Shown: in pieces, positions 11,431 to 22,283 of the stretch
Position numbering within the stretch: the stretch's first letter is position 1
Layout of the letters: every line of letters starts with the position of its first letter
Program-made: the position numbers and the translations under genes
NCBI RefSeq assembly: GCF_030867095.1
Contig: NC_081827.1
Location: 216,127,310 to 216,191,309 of the forward strand
Direction: 5' to 3'
Source of the DNA: Alligator mississippiensis
Lineage: Eukaryota; Chordata; Crocodylia; Alligatoridae
DNA: 64,000 nucleotides
The notes under the pieces: model-generated
Databases searched by the model: none
Told to the model about the DNA's origin: nothing
What the model saw: only the letters and a program-made list of their open reading frames with translations

Positions 11431-11489
11431 TCCACCTGACAGGTGTACTCTTTTTGGAACTGGAAATAGGGTATCCCTATGTGAATGGC

Positions 11490-12455
11490 CTTGAGAATGA
11501 AGATAAACGGTTTGTTTCATGTGATAGAGAGTCAGTAAGTTTTCCAAGGGAGGACTGACATGTCAAGGAAATAGCCTAAGCAAGTAATCTTTGCAGCAGC
11601 ATTCCAAATGTATGTGAGCAGAGCAAGATTGCATTAGGAAAATGGTCTTTGCAACAGCACTCTGAATTATATTAACTGGACAAGAGAATATTTGTCATTG
11701 CCAAAGAAAAAGATGTTGCAGTAATCAAGATGAAAGATGGAGCGAGCCTAAATGAAAGCTTTAGCTGGTCGATGGAGAAGAAATTTTAGAGAACTTATGC
11801 AGAAAGTACCTGCTTAACAGGCCTGACTGACAAGCAGGATGGTGTTTTTTTCAGGATGATTGGGGAGGGCTTTGGGTGATGGGTAGGCTAAGAGATCCAT
11901 TTTAACTGTGTCATGCTTGACACAGCTACAAAGATGTTAGAGCTTGTAGAAAAATGGTTGCTGTATAGCAGTCCTGATTGAGAGCAGTCTGTTTTATGAG
12001 CCTATTTGCAAACAAAACAATAGGAAACAATGGTGGTATTTTAGAAAGGCAAAAACTGTAAGGAAAACTGAAGGCCAAGCCCAGTATTTTTTGTGGTAGG
12101 TTAACTTTTCAGGGCTGAAAGATACTTCTCTATAGCACTTTATTTCTGTGTATTCTGGGTTACCCAGATTGTGACTATACAGTACAGTCCTCGTAATATC
12201 ATGCAATGCAGTTATTCTTTTAAAAATAACAAGGGGAAGACTGCTGTAGTCAAGAAGGATGGCTTCCTGAGACGGAAAGTCTCCACAAAATGCAATGCTT
12301 TATTGTAAATAGGGCTTGGTGAAATATTTTATTGTGAAATTTGAAACTGAAATGTGAAATTATGTACATAATTTACATGAGTCTCCAGAGCTCTAGTTAA
12401 GTAGTTAGGAATGCAAAATATGAGACATCCTATTCCATCTATTAGGTGCCTAAAT
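11490..12455. other. Unique intergenic sequence
   Basis: No coding similarity. The region is AT-rich, without repeat termini that I can identify. Confidence 0.4.
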
Positions 12456-12461
12456 GAACTT

Positions 12462-12659
12462 AGGCAGACAAGGTTCTTTGGGTAAATCCGATATCTTTTA
12501 TTAGACCAACTCAAATAGTTGGAAAAATTCTTCTTAGCAAACTTTTGGGCACAAACACCCTTCGTCAGGTGCCTGAAAGCTTACTAAGAAGAATTTTTCC
12601 AACTATTTGAGTTGGTCTAGTATAAGATACTGGATTTACTCAAAGAACCTTGTCTGCCT
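12462..12659. repeat. Snapback (fold-back) repeat with 79-bp arms
   Basis: The left arm (12462-12540) is the reverse complement of the right arm (12581-12659) with only a few mismatches; the loop is about 40 bases. The transcript would form a long hairpin. Just downstream, AGACCAACACGGCTACAACC (12670-12689) is a motif I recognise as common in interspersed sauropsid repeats. Relatives without the full hairpin appear near 16655-16770 and 62370-62450. Confidence 0.85.
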
Positions 12660-12766
12660 ATATCCTTAGACCAACACGGCTACAACCTCTATCCCTGAAT
12701 AAATGAATTTAAGCACCTAAGTGTGATCCTGTTTTACCCTACTTGTGCCCCTAAAGGTCTGTTTTT

Positions 12767-13361
12767 CAGGGCTGGGCAGTTATTTAGGCTGGAGGGCCAC
12801 TTGATGAGTTTTAATGAACTGCTGTGGTCTGGGTCAGCACCATCCCTGCCCCCTCCCCCAGCAACAGCTCACCAAAATTCCCCAAGTGGCTCAGCTCCTG
12901 GAAAAGCTGTCAGTGTCCCAAGATCCTGGTCCCAACCCCACCCACCCCATTCCCAGGTGCCACTCCCCACCTGCTCGTGGCCCCATTCCATCTGGCTGGC
13001 CAAGCGCACCCTGCCAGTGCTGGTCCTGGGCTGGTCTCCATGGAGACCCTGCCCACTCTGTCTGGTGCACCTGGCAATGGGTGTGGGGCAGATTGGCCAG
13101 GGTGCCTGGGCAGCTGGACCAGGTCCATCAGCAGTGGTGACACTAGTGGCAGCAGCCAGGAGCAGTCTGGGAACCAGAGTCTGGCTGCTGCACTGCCCCA
13201 GCCCCACTGCACACCTAGGGGTGGTAGGACCAGCCGCTTGTGCCATGGCCCAGGCTGCCCCCCATGCCTTGGCTGGACAGGGACAAGGGGCCTGCCACAG
13301 GCCAGACAAAATGTCTTGGTGGGCCAGATCTGGCCCATGGGTTGTATTTTGCCCACCCCTG
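12767..13361 (+). mobile_element. hAT-type MITE, about 595 bp
   Basis: The left end CAGGGCTGGGCAG and the right end, read in reverse as CAGGGGTGGGCAA, form inverted termini. The right subterminal region has the typical GGGCCAGATCTGGCCCATGG palindromic stretch. The interior is GC-rich and non-coding. A 16-bp palindrome, GGTCTCCATGGAGACC, lies at 13033-13048. I see no convincing 8-bp duplication. Relatives or parts occur at 16090-16648, 22765-22900 and 34090-34179. Confidence 0.65.
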
Positions 13362-13369
13362 GTTTATAT

Positions 13370-14940
13370 ATAAAGTGGGTAGATTCTCCTTCTCACTGCT
13401 TTTTCTGGCCTAGCTTTAAGGCTAATATGCAACAGTAGATACATTAATGGATTTTCAGGGACATGAACAAGGTGGAATAAGATGGTGTCTCCTTAAGTAC
13501 ATAAGACATGAAATAGGATATAGCCCATTATCATATATATATATTTTACAATGTTGATGTTGAAAGCTAGAATAATTAAAAAACTGTGCTACAAAGCAGG
13601 AAATTGAAGACCACATATAAGGAAGGTTGAGGTATCTTTTAAGCAATTAGACCTATTATTTAGATCCATTCTTTTTTATGATGGACTGCATTCTGTGGAT
13701 ATCCATATGTACTCATTATGTTTATCATTCATCTTGTTTAATTTATTTATTACTGATGTGCCTACAACTGCCAATAGTCTACTGCAAGATAAAGTAGTGT
13801 GGGTGCATATTTTGCACCAGTAGAGTTTTGTTGTTTTTTTTTTTTACAATTCCTCTTTTCATGAGGTGGTGAATCAGGTATCAAATTAGAAATGTTATAA
13901 TCAGGCATGATGATAGCTTTGTAAAAGGCTGGGGTAAGTCATCACATGATCTCAAATTACATATATGCAAGAAGAAGCTTTCATGGAACCAGTTTATTCC
14001 ATACATGGATTATTCCTACATGAACAACTGCATATTGACTGCTCATTCTGTAACTAATGTTAAACTGGGCACACAACCAACTGGAGGAGCTCATCCCACA
14101 GTACTCAGTGTGAGTCGTATACCTATGGGGTTTTTTTGTACACAGGAACATAGGCAAAACTCTAGACCTCATCATTAGGGTATTTTGGAAAACAAAGGAG
14201 TGCAAAATCTAAGTAAATATGAAAAGGGTGTGCATCCATTTTTGCTATGACAAACGACTGCTTCCTAGCTCCCTGCATGAATAGCAACAACAAATGGCCT
14301 CAGGGCTGGATTAAGGCAAAAGCAGGATAGGCAGGTGCCCAGGATACCATGTCTGATCATTTAAAAATGGAGTAAATTTGTAATCCTTACACTTGAATGG
14401 AGTGTAACAAAATCAGTGATGTCTGCCTTTCTGCAATCACAGTGATGTAGCATAACTGTGCAGAGCTTGGCCATACTAATTTATCCAGCTTCTCAGCAGG
14501 ACAAATTAGCCCTTGCCGAGCTCTGTGCTACTACAATTAAACTGCTAGTGGTATCTTGGCTGGCTCATTTAAAGCTAGCATGGGCGTCTCTGTACTACAT
14601 TTCTTGAAACGTATTTGTACGCTTATCTGAGAACAGAGCTCTGAAGAGATGCAGGGTACCCAGTTCCTATCTCTGGAGTGTGGTCCAAGAGGATTGCTCA
14701 GAGAGAGAATCACAAACAGTGAAGTAAAGAATTCTGCGGAGAGGATCAAAAGGCAGTGGGCTCATCCCATTCTCATATTTTCTGCCATGTACTGCTCCTG
14801 AGGAGAAAATGACCTCCCCGCTGCATTATCTTTATGGTGGAGATATGGCCCAGAAGACCCCATTACATACTATGCACCAGACTGCCTCATAGGCGTTTTT
14901 CCATCTCTGCTTTCCATGCACTATACAAGACTGGAATAAG
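13370..14940. other. Unique AT-rich intergenic sequence
   Basis: No gene is recognisable. A short TATATATATATATTTT run occurs at about 13534-13549 and a poly-T run at 13836-13848. Confidence 0.4.
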
Positions 14941-14949
14941 GCAGTCTAG

Positions 14950-15250
14950 TTCCCAGGGGCAACGTGTAGAGGGTGTATGAGGGGGCACATGCACCCCCTG
15001 AGCGTGGCGGTACACTTTTTACAAAAAGGCGCTGCCGACACTGCTGGCAGTGTCTGCGGGTGGTCTGCAATCCCCGCTGGCGCCAGGGTGTCTGTGGGTG
15101 GTCACCGACCCTTGGTCAGTGCTTGCCACCCCCTCCCGCCGACAGTGCTGGCGGCATCTGCAGTTCCCCAGCTTACCGCTGCCGCGCTCCCACCATCGCC
15201 ATGCCCCCCCAACCGCTGGGGGCATGTGTCATTCATGCTAGTCCCTCTTT
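14950..15250. repeat. GC-rich block, possible decayed MITE
   Basis: A GC-rich island sits in AT-rich surroundings. GGGGGCACATGC (about 14981) and GGGGGCATGTGTC (about 15219) face each other loosely as inverted sequences. No clear termini or duplication were found, so this is only a suggestion. Confidence 0.25.
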
Positions 15251-15254
15251 CTCA

Positions 15255-16085
15255 CAGGCTTGTTTTCTACAGTATATTTCGGGAGGTTGTAAATTACTTA
15301 CCCACTACTTTATCCAACTGCTTCATGTCTCTATATTAGGAATATTTTTCTTTGCCTAGTTTTATCCTGTTCCTTCCCTTCAGTACTAGAATTCATTAAA
15401 TGTCTAGGGCCACACACTGTTTCAGGACAAAGTCACTGGAAAACTTTTCTGCAGGATAAGTGGGATGTTTATTCCATAGCAATGATCAGAGGGTATTTCA
15501 GACCCTGTGCTTCCACTGAGTGGGTGACATCGTTCCCATCATGAAGTTCCTCAGAATACGTGCACATTATCATCGTTTTTTCTGTCACAGTGTTAATAGT
15601 TATGTTGTACCAGTGCCATACAGAAAGATATTGCCTCTCCTTACTCAGCTAAAAATCTTTCTGTAGTGAGACTGGTTTCAGAGTTGTTGGATTGTCTCTG
15701 GCAAGGCTGTTCTCCCTTTTTCATGTGTACTTGTCACCAGGACCTATGAAAATCTGACTGATTTGTTCTGTTTTCTAGTTCGTAACTGAATTAATTGCAA
15801 CTAATCTCCTCTCAATTATATCACTTCAGTTATGCAGATAAATGGGGAGGGAATAGGGTTTTTTATCTGAAGAAAACATTTTTTTTCTCAGCACCCATTA
15901 TAGGTGAGAAATGAAGTCAAAACTATGTATCCAGAATAAAATGTGAAAAGACCACCATAGTTTAGGGAGAGCCATGATGTAATAAATGCATATAAATTAA
16001 ACTCAGCTGCAGTATTACAGCCTGGTACAAATTATGCAGCTAAACAATTCTGAAAAAAATATTGCCATGCGTGTGAAAAAATGAG
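15255..16085. other. Unique intergenic sequence
   Basis: Nothing recognisable; AT-rich, with poly-T runs near 15880. Confidence 0.4.
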
Positions 16086-16089
16086 ACGT

Positions 16090-16648
16090 GCAGGGAGCAG
16101 ATCACAATTCTGCCACAGGCCCTGACACTGTGCTGTCACCCTGTGATCTTGGCCCTGGCCCCATGTGCCCGTCCCCTTCCTGAACATTGCTCCCTGCCCA
16201 GCCATGGCCCCATCCCATCTGCCCAGCTGAGCACGTCCTGCCCTCTGGAGTCCCAGCCTGGTCTCCATGGAGACTATGACAACCTGCCTGCTGCCTGGTG
16301 CCCCTGGCAGTGGGTGCAGGGCAGACAGGCCTGGGACTGGATAGGATCAATTGGCATTTCCCTGACTCCCCCTGCAGCAGTATATAATGCAGGTACCAGC
16401 ACCACTGCCAACATACTGGCCACTTTTAGCAGGTGGCTCTTGGGATATGAAGTTTTACGTCTCTAGGTTTTGACAGATCAGCTATCTCCCAGGAGACATA
16501 TATTTCCCCTCAGCTTCAACTAATTGCAGGTGAGAACCATGCTGTTGCAACAAAGAACATCACACTGTTGTGGCAGGTCAGCACCCCCTCCAGCAGCTCA
16601 CCAGAACACCCTAAGTAGCCCTCCAGCCTAAATAACTGTCCACCCCTG
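16090..16648. mobile_element. Rearranged copy of the 12.8-kb hAT MITE family
   Basis: Bases 16120-16330 parallel 12915-13125 on the same strand, including TGGTCTCCATGGAGAC and TGGTGCCCCTGGCAGTGGGT-like sequence. In contrast, 16575-16648 is the reverse complement of the left terminus of that family and ends CACCCCTG. The two parts therefore lie in opposite orientations, so this copy is rearranged or a composite of two fragments. Confidence 0.5.
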
Positions 16649-16654
16649 TTTTCG

Positions 16655-16770
16655 GGTGATATCTTTTACTCGGCCAACTGCACAGCTGGAATAAGGTTAG
16701 ACAAGCTTCTGTATGCAGTGCATTCTTCCTCAGCTCTGGTTGCGTGCAGGTAGTCCAATAAAAGATACCA
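16655..16770. repeat. Relative of the snapback repeat
   Basis: GATATCTTTTACTCGGCCAAC at one end faces CCAATAAAAGATACC at the other. These are the same inverted landmarks that border the arms of the snapback at 12462-12659, but the arms are decayed. Confidence 0.4.
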
Positions 16771-16779
16771 CTTGAGAAC

Positions 16780-17470
16780 ATCCCTTGCTGCTGGCTGTAC
16801 TGTTATTGATGACACACCCTGAGTGCCAAAGGGGTTTTAGTGTGGGGTTGTGGGAGGACAGAAGGACACTTCGGATTTTAGTGTCTCCTCATTCCGCTCA
16901 CCTTGGACAGGTGTTTAGTGTTCTGGCCTAGGAAAGGGTTAAACCCACCCAGGGCCTTGCAAAACCTAGCTGGAGGCCCCTCCTGCAGGTTACATCTATT
17001 AGGGGCAATACATTTAGACTGCCCACTCTTGCAAAGTAATTATCACACCATTAACTAATTAATTTGGAGGGGCCACACCTGCAAATTACTTGTCACAGGA
17101 TAAAAGCTCTCCAGCTAGCCAGCAGGGTAGAGTTTGGGCTTGAAAATGTGTCAAGGACTAGTTTCTGTCTTGCTTTTATGGGAACATGTGGCAGGGCCTC
17201 AGGCTCATCCACCAGTATTGCCGGATGTATGATAATTATCATATTCGTACAATAATTTCAACCTTGTAGGATGTAGGATTAATAAATGTGCAGTAATTTC
17301 CGAGGCAGCTAATTTGATGCAGCCTATGCAAAACCAGTTAACTCTCAGGGAGTCTTAAACTTTCTCCTGACAGCTTGCCTCCAAATAAAGAAGGGCTTCA
17401 ACTCTGATGCCCCAGTGCTCGCTCACTCTAGATTACTGTGAGTTCTATAAAGTGACCCAGAAGACTTGCT
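16780..17470. other. Intergenic sequence upstream of the CpG island
   Basis: No coding similarity. Position suggests possible upstream regulatory sequence for the CpG-island promoter, but no specific element is recognised. Confidence 0.35.
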
Positions 17471-17489
17471 TGCATCTCTTTCCGTGTGC

Positions 17490-18290
17490 GATTCATTTCA
17501 TATTTCAGAGCGGGCAGCCCCCGTGTCCCCAGCGGAGGTAGGGGCCGGCGGCCGCGCCCAGCGCGCTCCGGAGACAAAGGAAAGCCGCGCTCCGGCTCCC
17601 AGACGTGGCCGGGGCGGGCGGGCGGGCGTCTGGCTCCAGGCACCCCGGCTTCTCCCCAGGAGCCGCCCCGGCGCGGGCGGGCGTGGCGTGGCGCGGCGCC
17701 GCGCCCTTGGGGCCCAGCTCCCGGCCCGGGGCTGCTCCGCCCCTGCGCCAGCTGCACCACGGCCGCGCCCTCCGGGGCTGGGGCCGCTGCGGCTCACGTG
17801 CGGGGGGGCCGCCGCCCAGACTGGCTCGGGCTCTTTGCAGTCATTGGCGCTGGCTCCTGCGGGCGGCGGCTGGTCCCCGGGGCAGGGGGGAGAGGAGCCA
17901 GTAGCTGGAAGGCGGCGGTGGCGGCAGCAGCGCGGGCGGGAGCGAAGCAGCAGGTAGGCGCCGGCATCCGCCTGGCCCGAGGCCGGGGAAGTGCGGGCTG
18001 TGGCACCCCGGCGCTGCCTGTGTCCGCACGGAGCCCCCTGGGTCCCCCCGACTCCAGCGACTCAAACGGAGGAGATCCGCCCCCCGGTGCTTGCCCTGAG
18101 CCTGCGCCGGGCCGAGACGGGGCTGGGGAAGTCTCCCCTGTGTCCCCGCGCTGAGGGGAGGGGAAGGGCGCCAGGGCGTCGCCCCAGCGGCTTCCACGGC
18201 CCGGCAGCTGCGCGAGGAGCTCCTCCAGAACCCCCTGGCTGCTTCCTAGCTCGGCCTGAACCGGTCCTGTTCTCGTGAACAGGTGTCACT
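17490..18290 (+). promoter_or_regulatory. CpG island, likely promoter of a host gene
   Basis: An abrupt switch to very high GC with dense CpG over about 0.8 kb, unlike anything else in the window. It holds GC boxes (GGGGCGGGCGGGCGG, about 17610-17624), a CACGTG E-box (about 17796-17801), and an inverted CCAAT box (CATTGGC, about 17842-17848). Vertebrate CpG islands of this kind normally mark transcription starts, often with an untranslated first exon. No TATA box is evident, as is common for such promoters. Long open frames crossing the island are compositional and match no family. The downstream gene cannot be named; its other exons would lie beyond a long first intron or outside the window. 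Confidence 0.8.
17800..17953 (+). other. Candidate non-coding first exon ending at a splice donor
   Basis: The sequence AGCAGCAG|GTAGGCG places a good 5' splice site at 17953/17954, just inside the 3' half of the CpG island. The right edge is defined by the donor; the left edge (transcription start) is a guess. No convincing start codon with family resemblance precedes the donor, so a 5'-UTR exon is the simplest reading. A minus-strand or bidirectional transcript is also possible. Confidence 0.4.
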
Positions 18291-18299
18291 TCGCCGGCT

Positions 18300-20785
18300 G
18301 CTTTCTCGACACACGCCGCGTGTCTGTTCAGCCCTGGGAGGGAGGCCAGGAGCATCCGGCGCGACCCTCGCCCAAAAACATGCTACCGATTTGCAAAAGC
18401 TTGTCACTTAAACAGTGCGGTTGTTTCAGAGCAACGCGTTTAAATTGGTTCTTTCTCCTTTAGGGACTCCTTATCACCCCCCCCCTCCCAATATGATCTT
18501 ACTTGGGAAATATTATCTTATTTATCCCTCCAAGTTTTACCCTATTTGGAATGGACCATATATAAGGCTTTTTAAAAGCGGAGAATAGAGAAGAAGCGGC
18601 ACAGGAAAGTTAAGAGAGGAGTGACAGGTTTATTTCATTAAAAGCTTCCTTCTGTTGGACCAAAATAATTATTGATACTATGCATATGAAACAGTGATAA
18701 AGTGCTTAAAATGAATTACTGTAACAATATAAGGTGGAAATCACTGCACTACTTAAGCGGTACTTTCTCTGTTCCTTTTTGCCTGTAAAAATAAGGCTGT
18801 TTTTGTTTGGTTGGTTTTTTTTAAGTCTGGATGCAGTAGAATAAAAGAAAAAGTGGACCATCTGTTGCCTATCTTAAGAACTTGGTGGGGACAAAGATGA
18901 GAATCATTCTTTGGTTATCAAAATCTAATAGAGCATTTTCTGCCATTTCTGTCAAAAGCAAGAGCTGCAAAGTGGTGCATGGATTTCTGGTAGAGGAGGC
19001 CAGTAGCACCTCTTCTGGCAGATGGGGCCCCCTGCAAGCCCTCCTACAATGGGTGTGTCAGGAGTGGGAAGGAAAACTAGCAGGCAGAGAAAGGTTTGCA
19101 TAGGCTGCAGGCTTGCAAATGTTGATTCATCCTCAGATAGCCCAGATGGTTCAAAAGCATTTTATTAGCACTCTTTTGGGATGCATCTATATGTACTTAT
19201 ACTTTAGATGGGTGATCTCATTCTGGACTTTTTTGCTTCCTTTGCTCTAATTTTTAGCCTGAATGTTCTGAAAATTTTCTTACTCTTCTGACTTCCCTCT
19301 TTAAAGAACACTGTTAGATTAAATTTCTGCCAACATTAGATTTTATGAAAACAAGATTTTACTAATCCCCAGTTAAAAAAAAAAAAAAAGGAACCATGGA
19401 TACATTAAAGGTACAGTAACACAATTGTTTCTTTTAAAATGTATAAATAGTTCTTCAGTGTGAAACCTTTCCAGGTGGAAATATGTAAAATTGAAATAGA
19501 CTGCACTGGTTATTGTTCCTCTAATATGACAAATGGAAAACTAAATGAACAGTACAAGTAATGATTGTTCACTAGCATCATCAGTGGGGTAGGTCACTAG
19601 ATTTTAAAATATATTGGTTTTAATGCTTTCAGTTGATCTTAACACAGGTAAAAAAAAATCATTGTTTTAAAGTAAGAGATACCAGTAAACTGACCGTTTC
19701 CTTTTAAAAGGCAAAGGAGAGGCCATGCATGAAGAAGCCGCTCATTGTTGTGAAATTGTTCTTTTGTTTATTAAGCACTGGCTGTATTTGGTGCTGCAGG
19801 AGACACAGATGCTGCTGGACCCTTTTTGCATTTCCAAGGATGCTTGTGATCTATGGTCCCAATCCTGAAAACGCTTTTACACATGTGAAAAGTCCCTCTG
19901 GACTTTTCTGTTGCTACATTATATGGTAAATGCCAATTGTCCGCGTACATGAAATTCAACATACCCCTAAATATTTTCCTACTTAAGGCTAAGTAACTTC
20001 AACTGATTGCTTTCATTTAGAGATTTTAAGAAAAAACACAGATTAAATGAAAGAGGACCTGTTACTTTTTACAAATGAGTGGTAGCACTCTCCACTTAGG
20101 AAATTGTGTTCACACCCCTTCAGGCAGCTGTTTGCTAAAGCAATCTGGGACCCTCCATACCCTACCTGTGGAACTGGTAGATGTGTTTCCATACCAGTGG
20201 GGGGGGGGGGGTGAGCTAATTCTCAGTAGTTTCAGTAATTTCAGAGATAACAGAGGAGTTCCAGGAAGGTAGAACACAATCGGTGGAGCAAAACACTTCC
20301 TCATACAGCTGTTGGTGCCTTAGTCTTGTGCATGTTCATCTGCTGAGAGGCAGTGTTAATTAGCTCAGTTGCAGCTCACAAATGTAGCTGTGTTGCTTTG
20401 GGTTCAAGAGGCACCATTCACGGCATGGTGTTGCTGTTTTGTTGTAGACTTACAGCTTTGAAAGGGTACATGAGTTGCAGTACTCAGGATTGAAGGATTT
20501 TGTATAGTGATATAAGAAAGTTTATTTGTGTGGTTTTTTTTTTTTGGTTTTTTTTTTTCTTTTTCCCCATTGAGTGTGTTGTACTCTTCTGGAACTCCTC
20601 TGTCACTAACTTAGGTTCAGTATCTTGTTTTAGGCACTAATTTTTTCTTAAATTCTAAATTTCCTTTATGTGCTTTTACAGGCCATTGATGAGGTAAAGT
20701 GATGAGCTTTTCTAAATTTTGGAAGAAACTCTCTGAAATAATGCATACAGAAAAGAACATGAACATAAAGACAGTATATTAAGAG
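18300..20785. other. Unique sequence, possible first intron
   Basis: No exon with recognisable protein similarity. A poly-G run lies at about 20200-20211 and pyrimidine tracts at 20526-20570. If the CpG-island donor is real, this would be intronic. Confidence 0.4.
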
Positions 20786-20796
20786 AAAAAGTTATA

Positions 20797-21058
20797 CAGT
20801 AAAATATCTGCTATCTGGCATCCACAGGGAAAAGGGATTGCTGGTTACATGAAAATTCCAGTTATTTGAAATAATGCAGCAGGGGTTTTCAGAGAGTGCA
20901 GAGTGGGGAATGTGGCAGTGGCCCTATGCAGAGCAGCAGCAGTGCAGGTTGGTGGGTTATGGCTGCATGTGAGATTTCCCGTGTCCAGCTGGCCAGTCAG
21001 AAATTCCGGTTAATATAATTTCTGGTTAGTTAAATGCCGGATAACAGAGATTTTACTG
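20797..21058. mobile_element. Tigger/pogo-like MITE, 262 bp
   Basis: The left end CAGTAAAATATCTGCTATC and the right end, read in reverse as CAGTAAAATCTCTGTTATCC, are 27-bp inverted repeats with few mismatches. TA dinucleotides flank both ends (20795-20796, 21059-21060), the duplication made by Tc1/mariner-superfamily transposases. There is no coding capacity. Confidence 0.88.
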
Positions 21059-21064
21059 TACTCT

Positions 21065-21590
21065 TTAACTTATAGCTGTGAGCATTGCTATCTGTTAGAC
21101 AGAAGTTTGAATAGATTTTTGACTTGTTGCCTAATGTTGATGCAGCTACTTCACTAAGAGTTGTGTCCACAACTCTTTAGCATTTAGCGATGCTTAATTT
21201 TTTTTAAACTTTCCCATCAAATGTTTTAGTTGGTCCTTGGATAGAGTGCGCTAACCTAAGTAAAACAATAAAAAAGAACTTTGATACAATCCCCCTCTCT
21301 GAAAACAGAACACAGATTGGATGCTGGTATGCTTCGTGTAAATCCTTAGTTAATGGTTAGCTTTTAGGGTTTTTTTCCCATTAAGAGGTGTGTCCATATA
21401 TAAAAGCCAGCAGTAACAGATTTGTTGTTTGGGGAAAATCACAGCAAAGCATGTTTTTAAAAAAAAAAAAAAAGGCAGTTTAATCTCATTTGAAAACACG
21501 GATAGTACATTGTATTAATTATAGTATTACAGTTACTGTACTACATTGCTACAACACAGTTGTTAAGGGTTTTTTTTGTGCTTTACTTGT
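21065..21590. other. Unique AT-rich sequence
   Basis: No gene seen. There is a poly-A run near 21458-21473. Confidence 0.4.
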
Positions 21591-21600
21591 GCATTTCTGT

Positions 21601-21790
21601 TAAGGATGTGAAAGGTTAAAAGTTTATGCAGTAAGTATATTTATACTGGTAATGCATTCCTGGCCCTGTGGCAGGGCAGAGCAGCACTGGCCTGGGGTTT
21701 TACACCGCCAGCTGGGACTAGGTATGTGTTATTGGTTAATTGCTTAACTGATACAAATGGATAATTTTTTAAACAATATATACATCCCTA
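21601..21790. mobile_element. Possible hAT MITE, 190 bp
   Basis: The left end TAAGGATGT and the right end, read in reverse as TAGGGATGT, are inverted relatives with TAGGGATG-type hAT termini. The flanking octamers differ at four positions, all transitions, so the duplication is not convincing. Confidence 0.4.
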
Positions 21791-22283
21791 GTTTTCATGC
21801 TTCATTTTGCTTGCAAGTAATTTTAAGTCTGAATTTTGTGGGCTTATGACGGGCAGGTGCCATGGGATGGGGTCCCCAGGGATGGCAGTGATGCACCTAG
21901 GGCTCCGTGACCATGCCAGTGCTTCCCAACAGGCACCCTCTTTCTCACCTGCCACATCTTGCTGGTAATTATAATAAATAGGGAGGCTGCCCTCGAGTTT
22001 GTATTTGGACATGGTCCTGATGGACCCCACGGAACCCTGTGGGTTCTTGGAGACCCCTCTTGGGTCCTGCTCCAAAATGGATGCCTCATGGGACACCCTC
22101 AGCCTAATGGGCTATATGCGTGACTCCAAAATGGCCCCTTTACCATGCCTCAAGTCTCGCAGACGGCATTTACACATTGTTCCTCTAAGGCCTGAGTTTT
22201 TAGCTTGGCCTCCAGCCATCGCTGGACTCCGCTCACCCTCTTTGTCTCTGCAAGCTCTGGTGCTGGGCTCTGTGCAGCCCTCT

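Larger units (their letters stand above)
10371..11479. mobile_element. hAT-type MITE carrying a nested MITE and a minisatellite
   Basis: The left terminus TAGGGTTAC is followed by a run containing GTCCTCTTTTTGG. The right terminus read in reverse gives TAGGGATACC and then CCAAAAAGAG, so the outer arms are inverted relatives. TGTGAA occurs immediately outside both ends (10364-10369 and 11480-11485), consistent with a decayed 8-bp duplication. The interior contains another MITE (10663-10893) and a GC-rich tandem array (11100-11430). Confidence 0.55.

Noticed and set aside
12759-13369. 8-bp TSD for the MITE at 12767-13361
   Set aside because: The flanks CTGTTTTT and GTTTATAT match too poorly once the termini are fixed.
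17466-18278. Long overlapping open frames on both strands of the CpG island
   Set aside because: GC-rich sequence is poor in stop codons. The predicted proteins are Arg/Ala/Pro/Gly-rich, occur in several frames at once and match no family.
20675-20710. Possible 12-nt microexon: TTTTACAG acceptor, GCCATTGATGAG, then GTAAAG donor
   Set aside because: The splice signals are plausible, but a 12-nt exon cannot be supported without transcript or conservation data.
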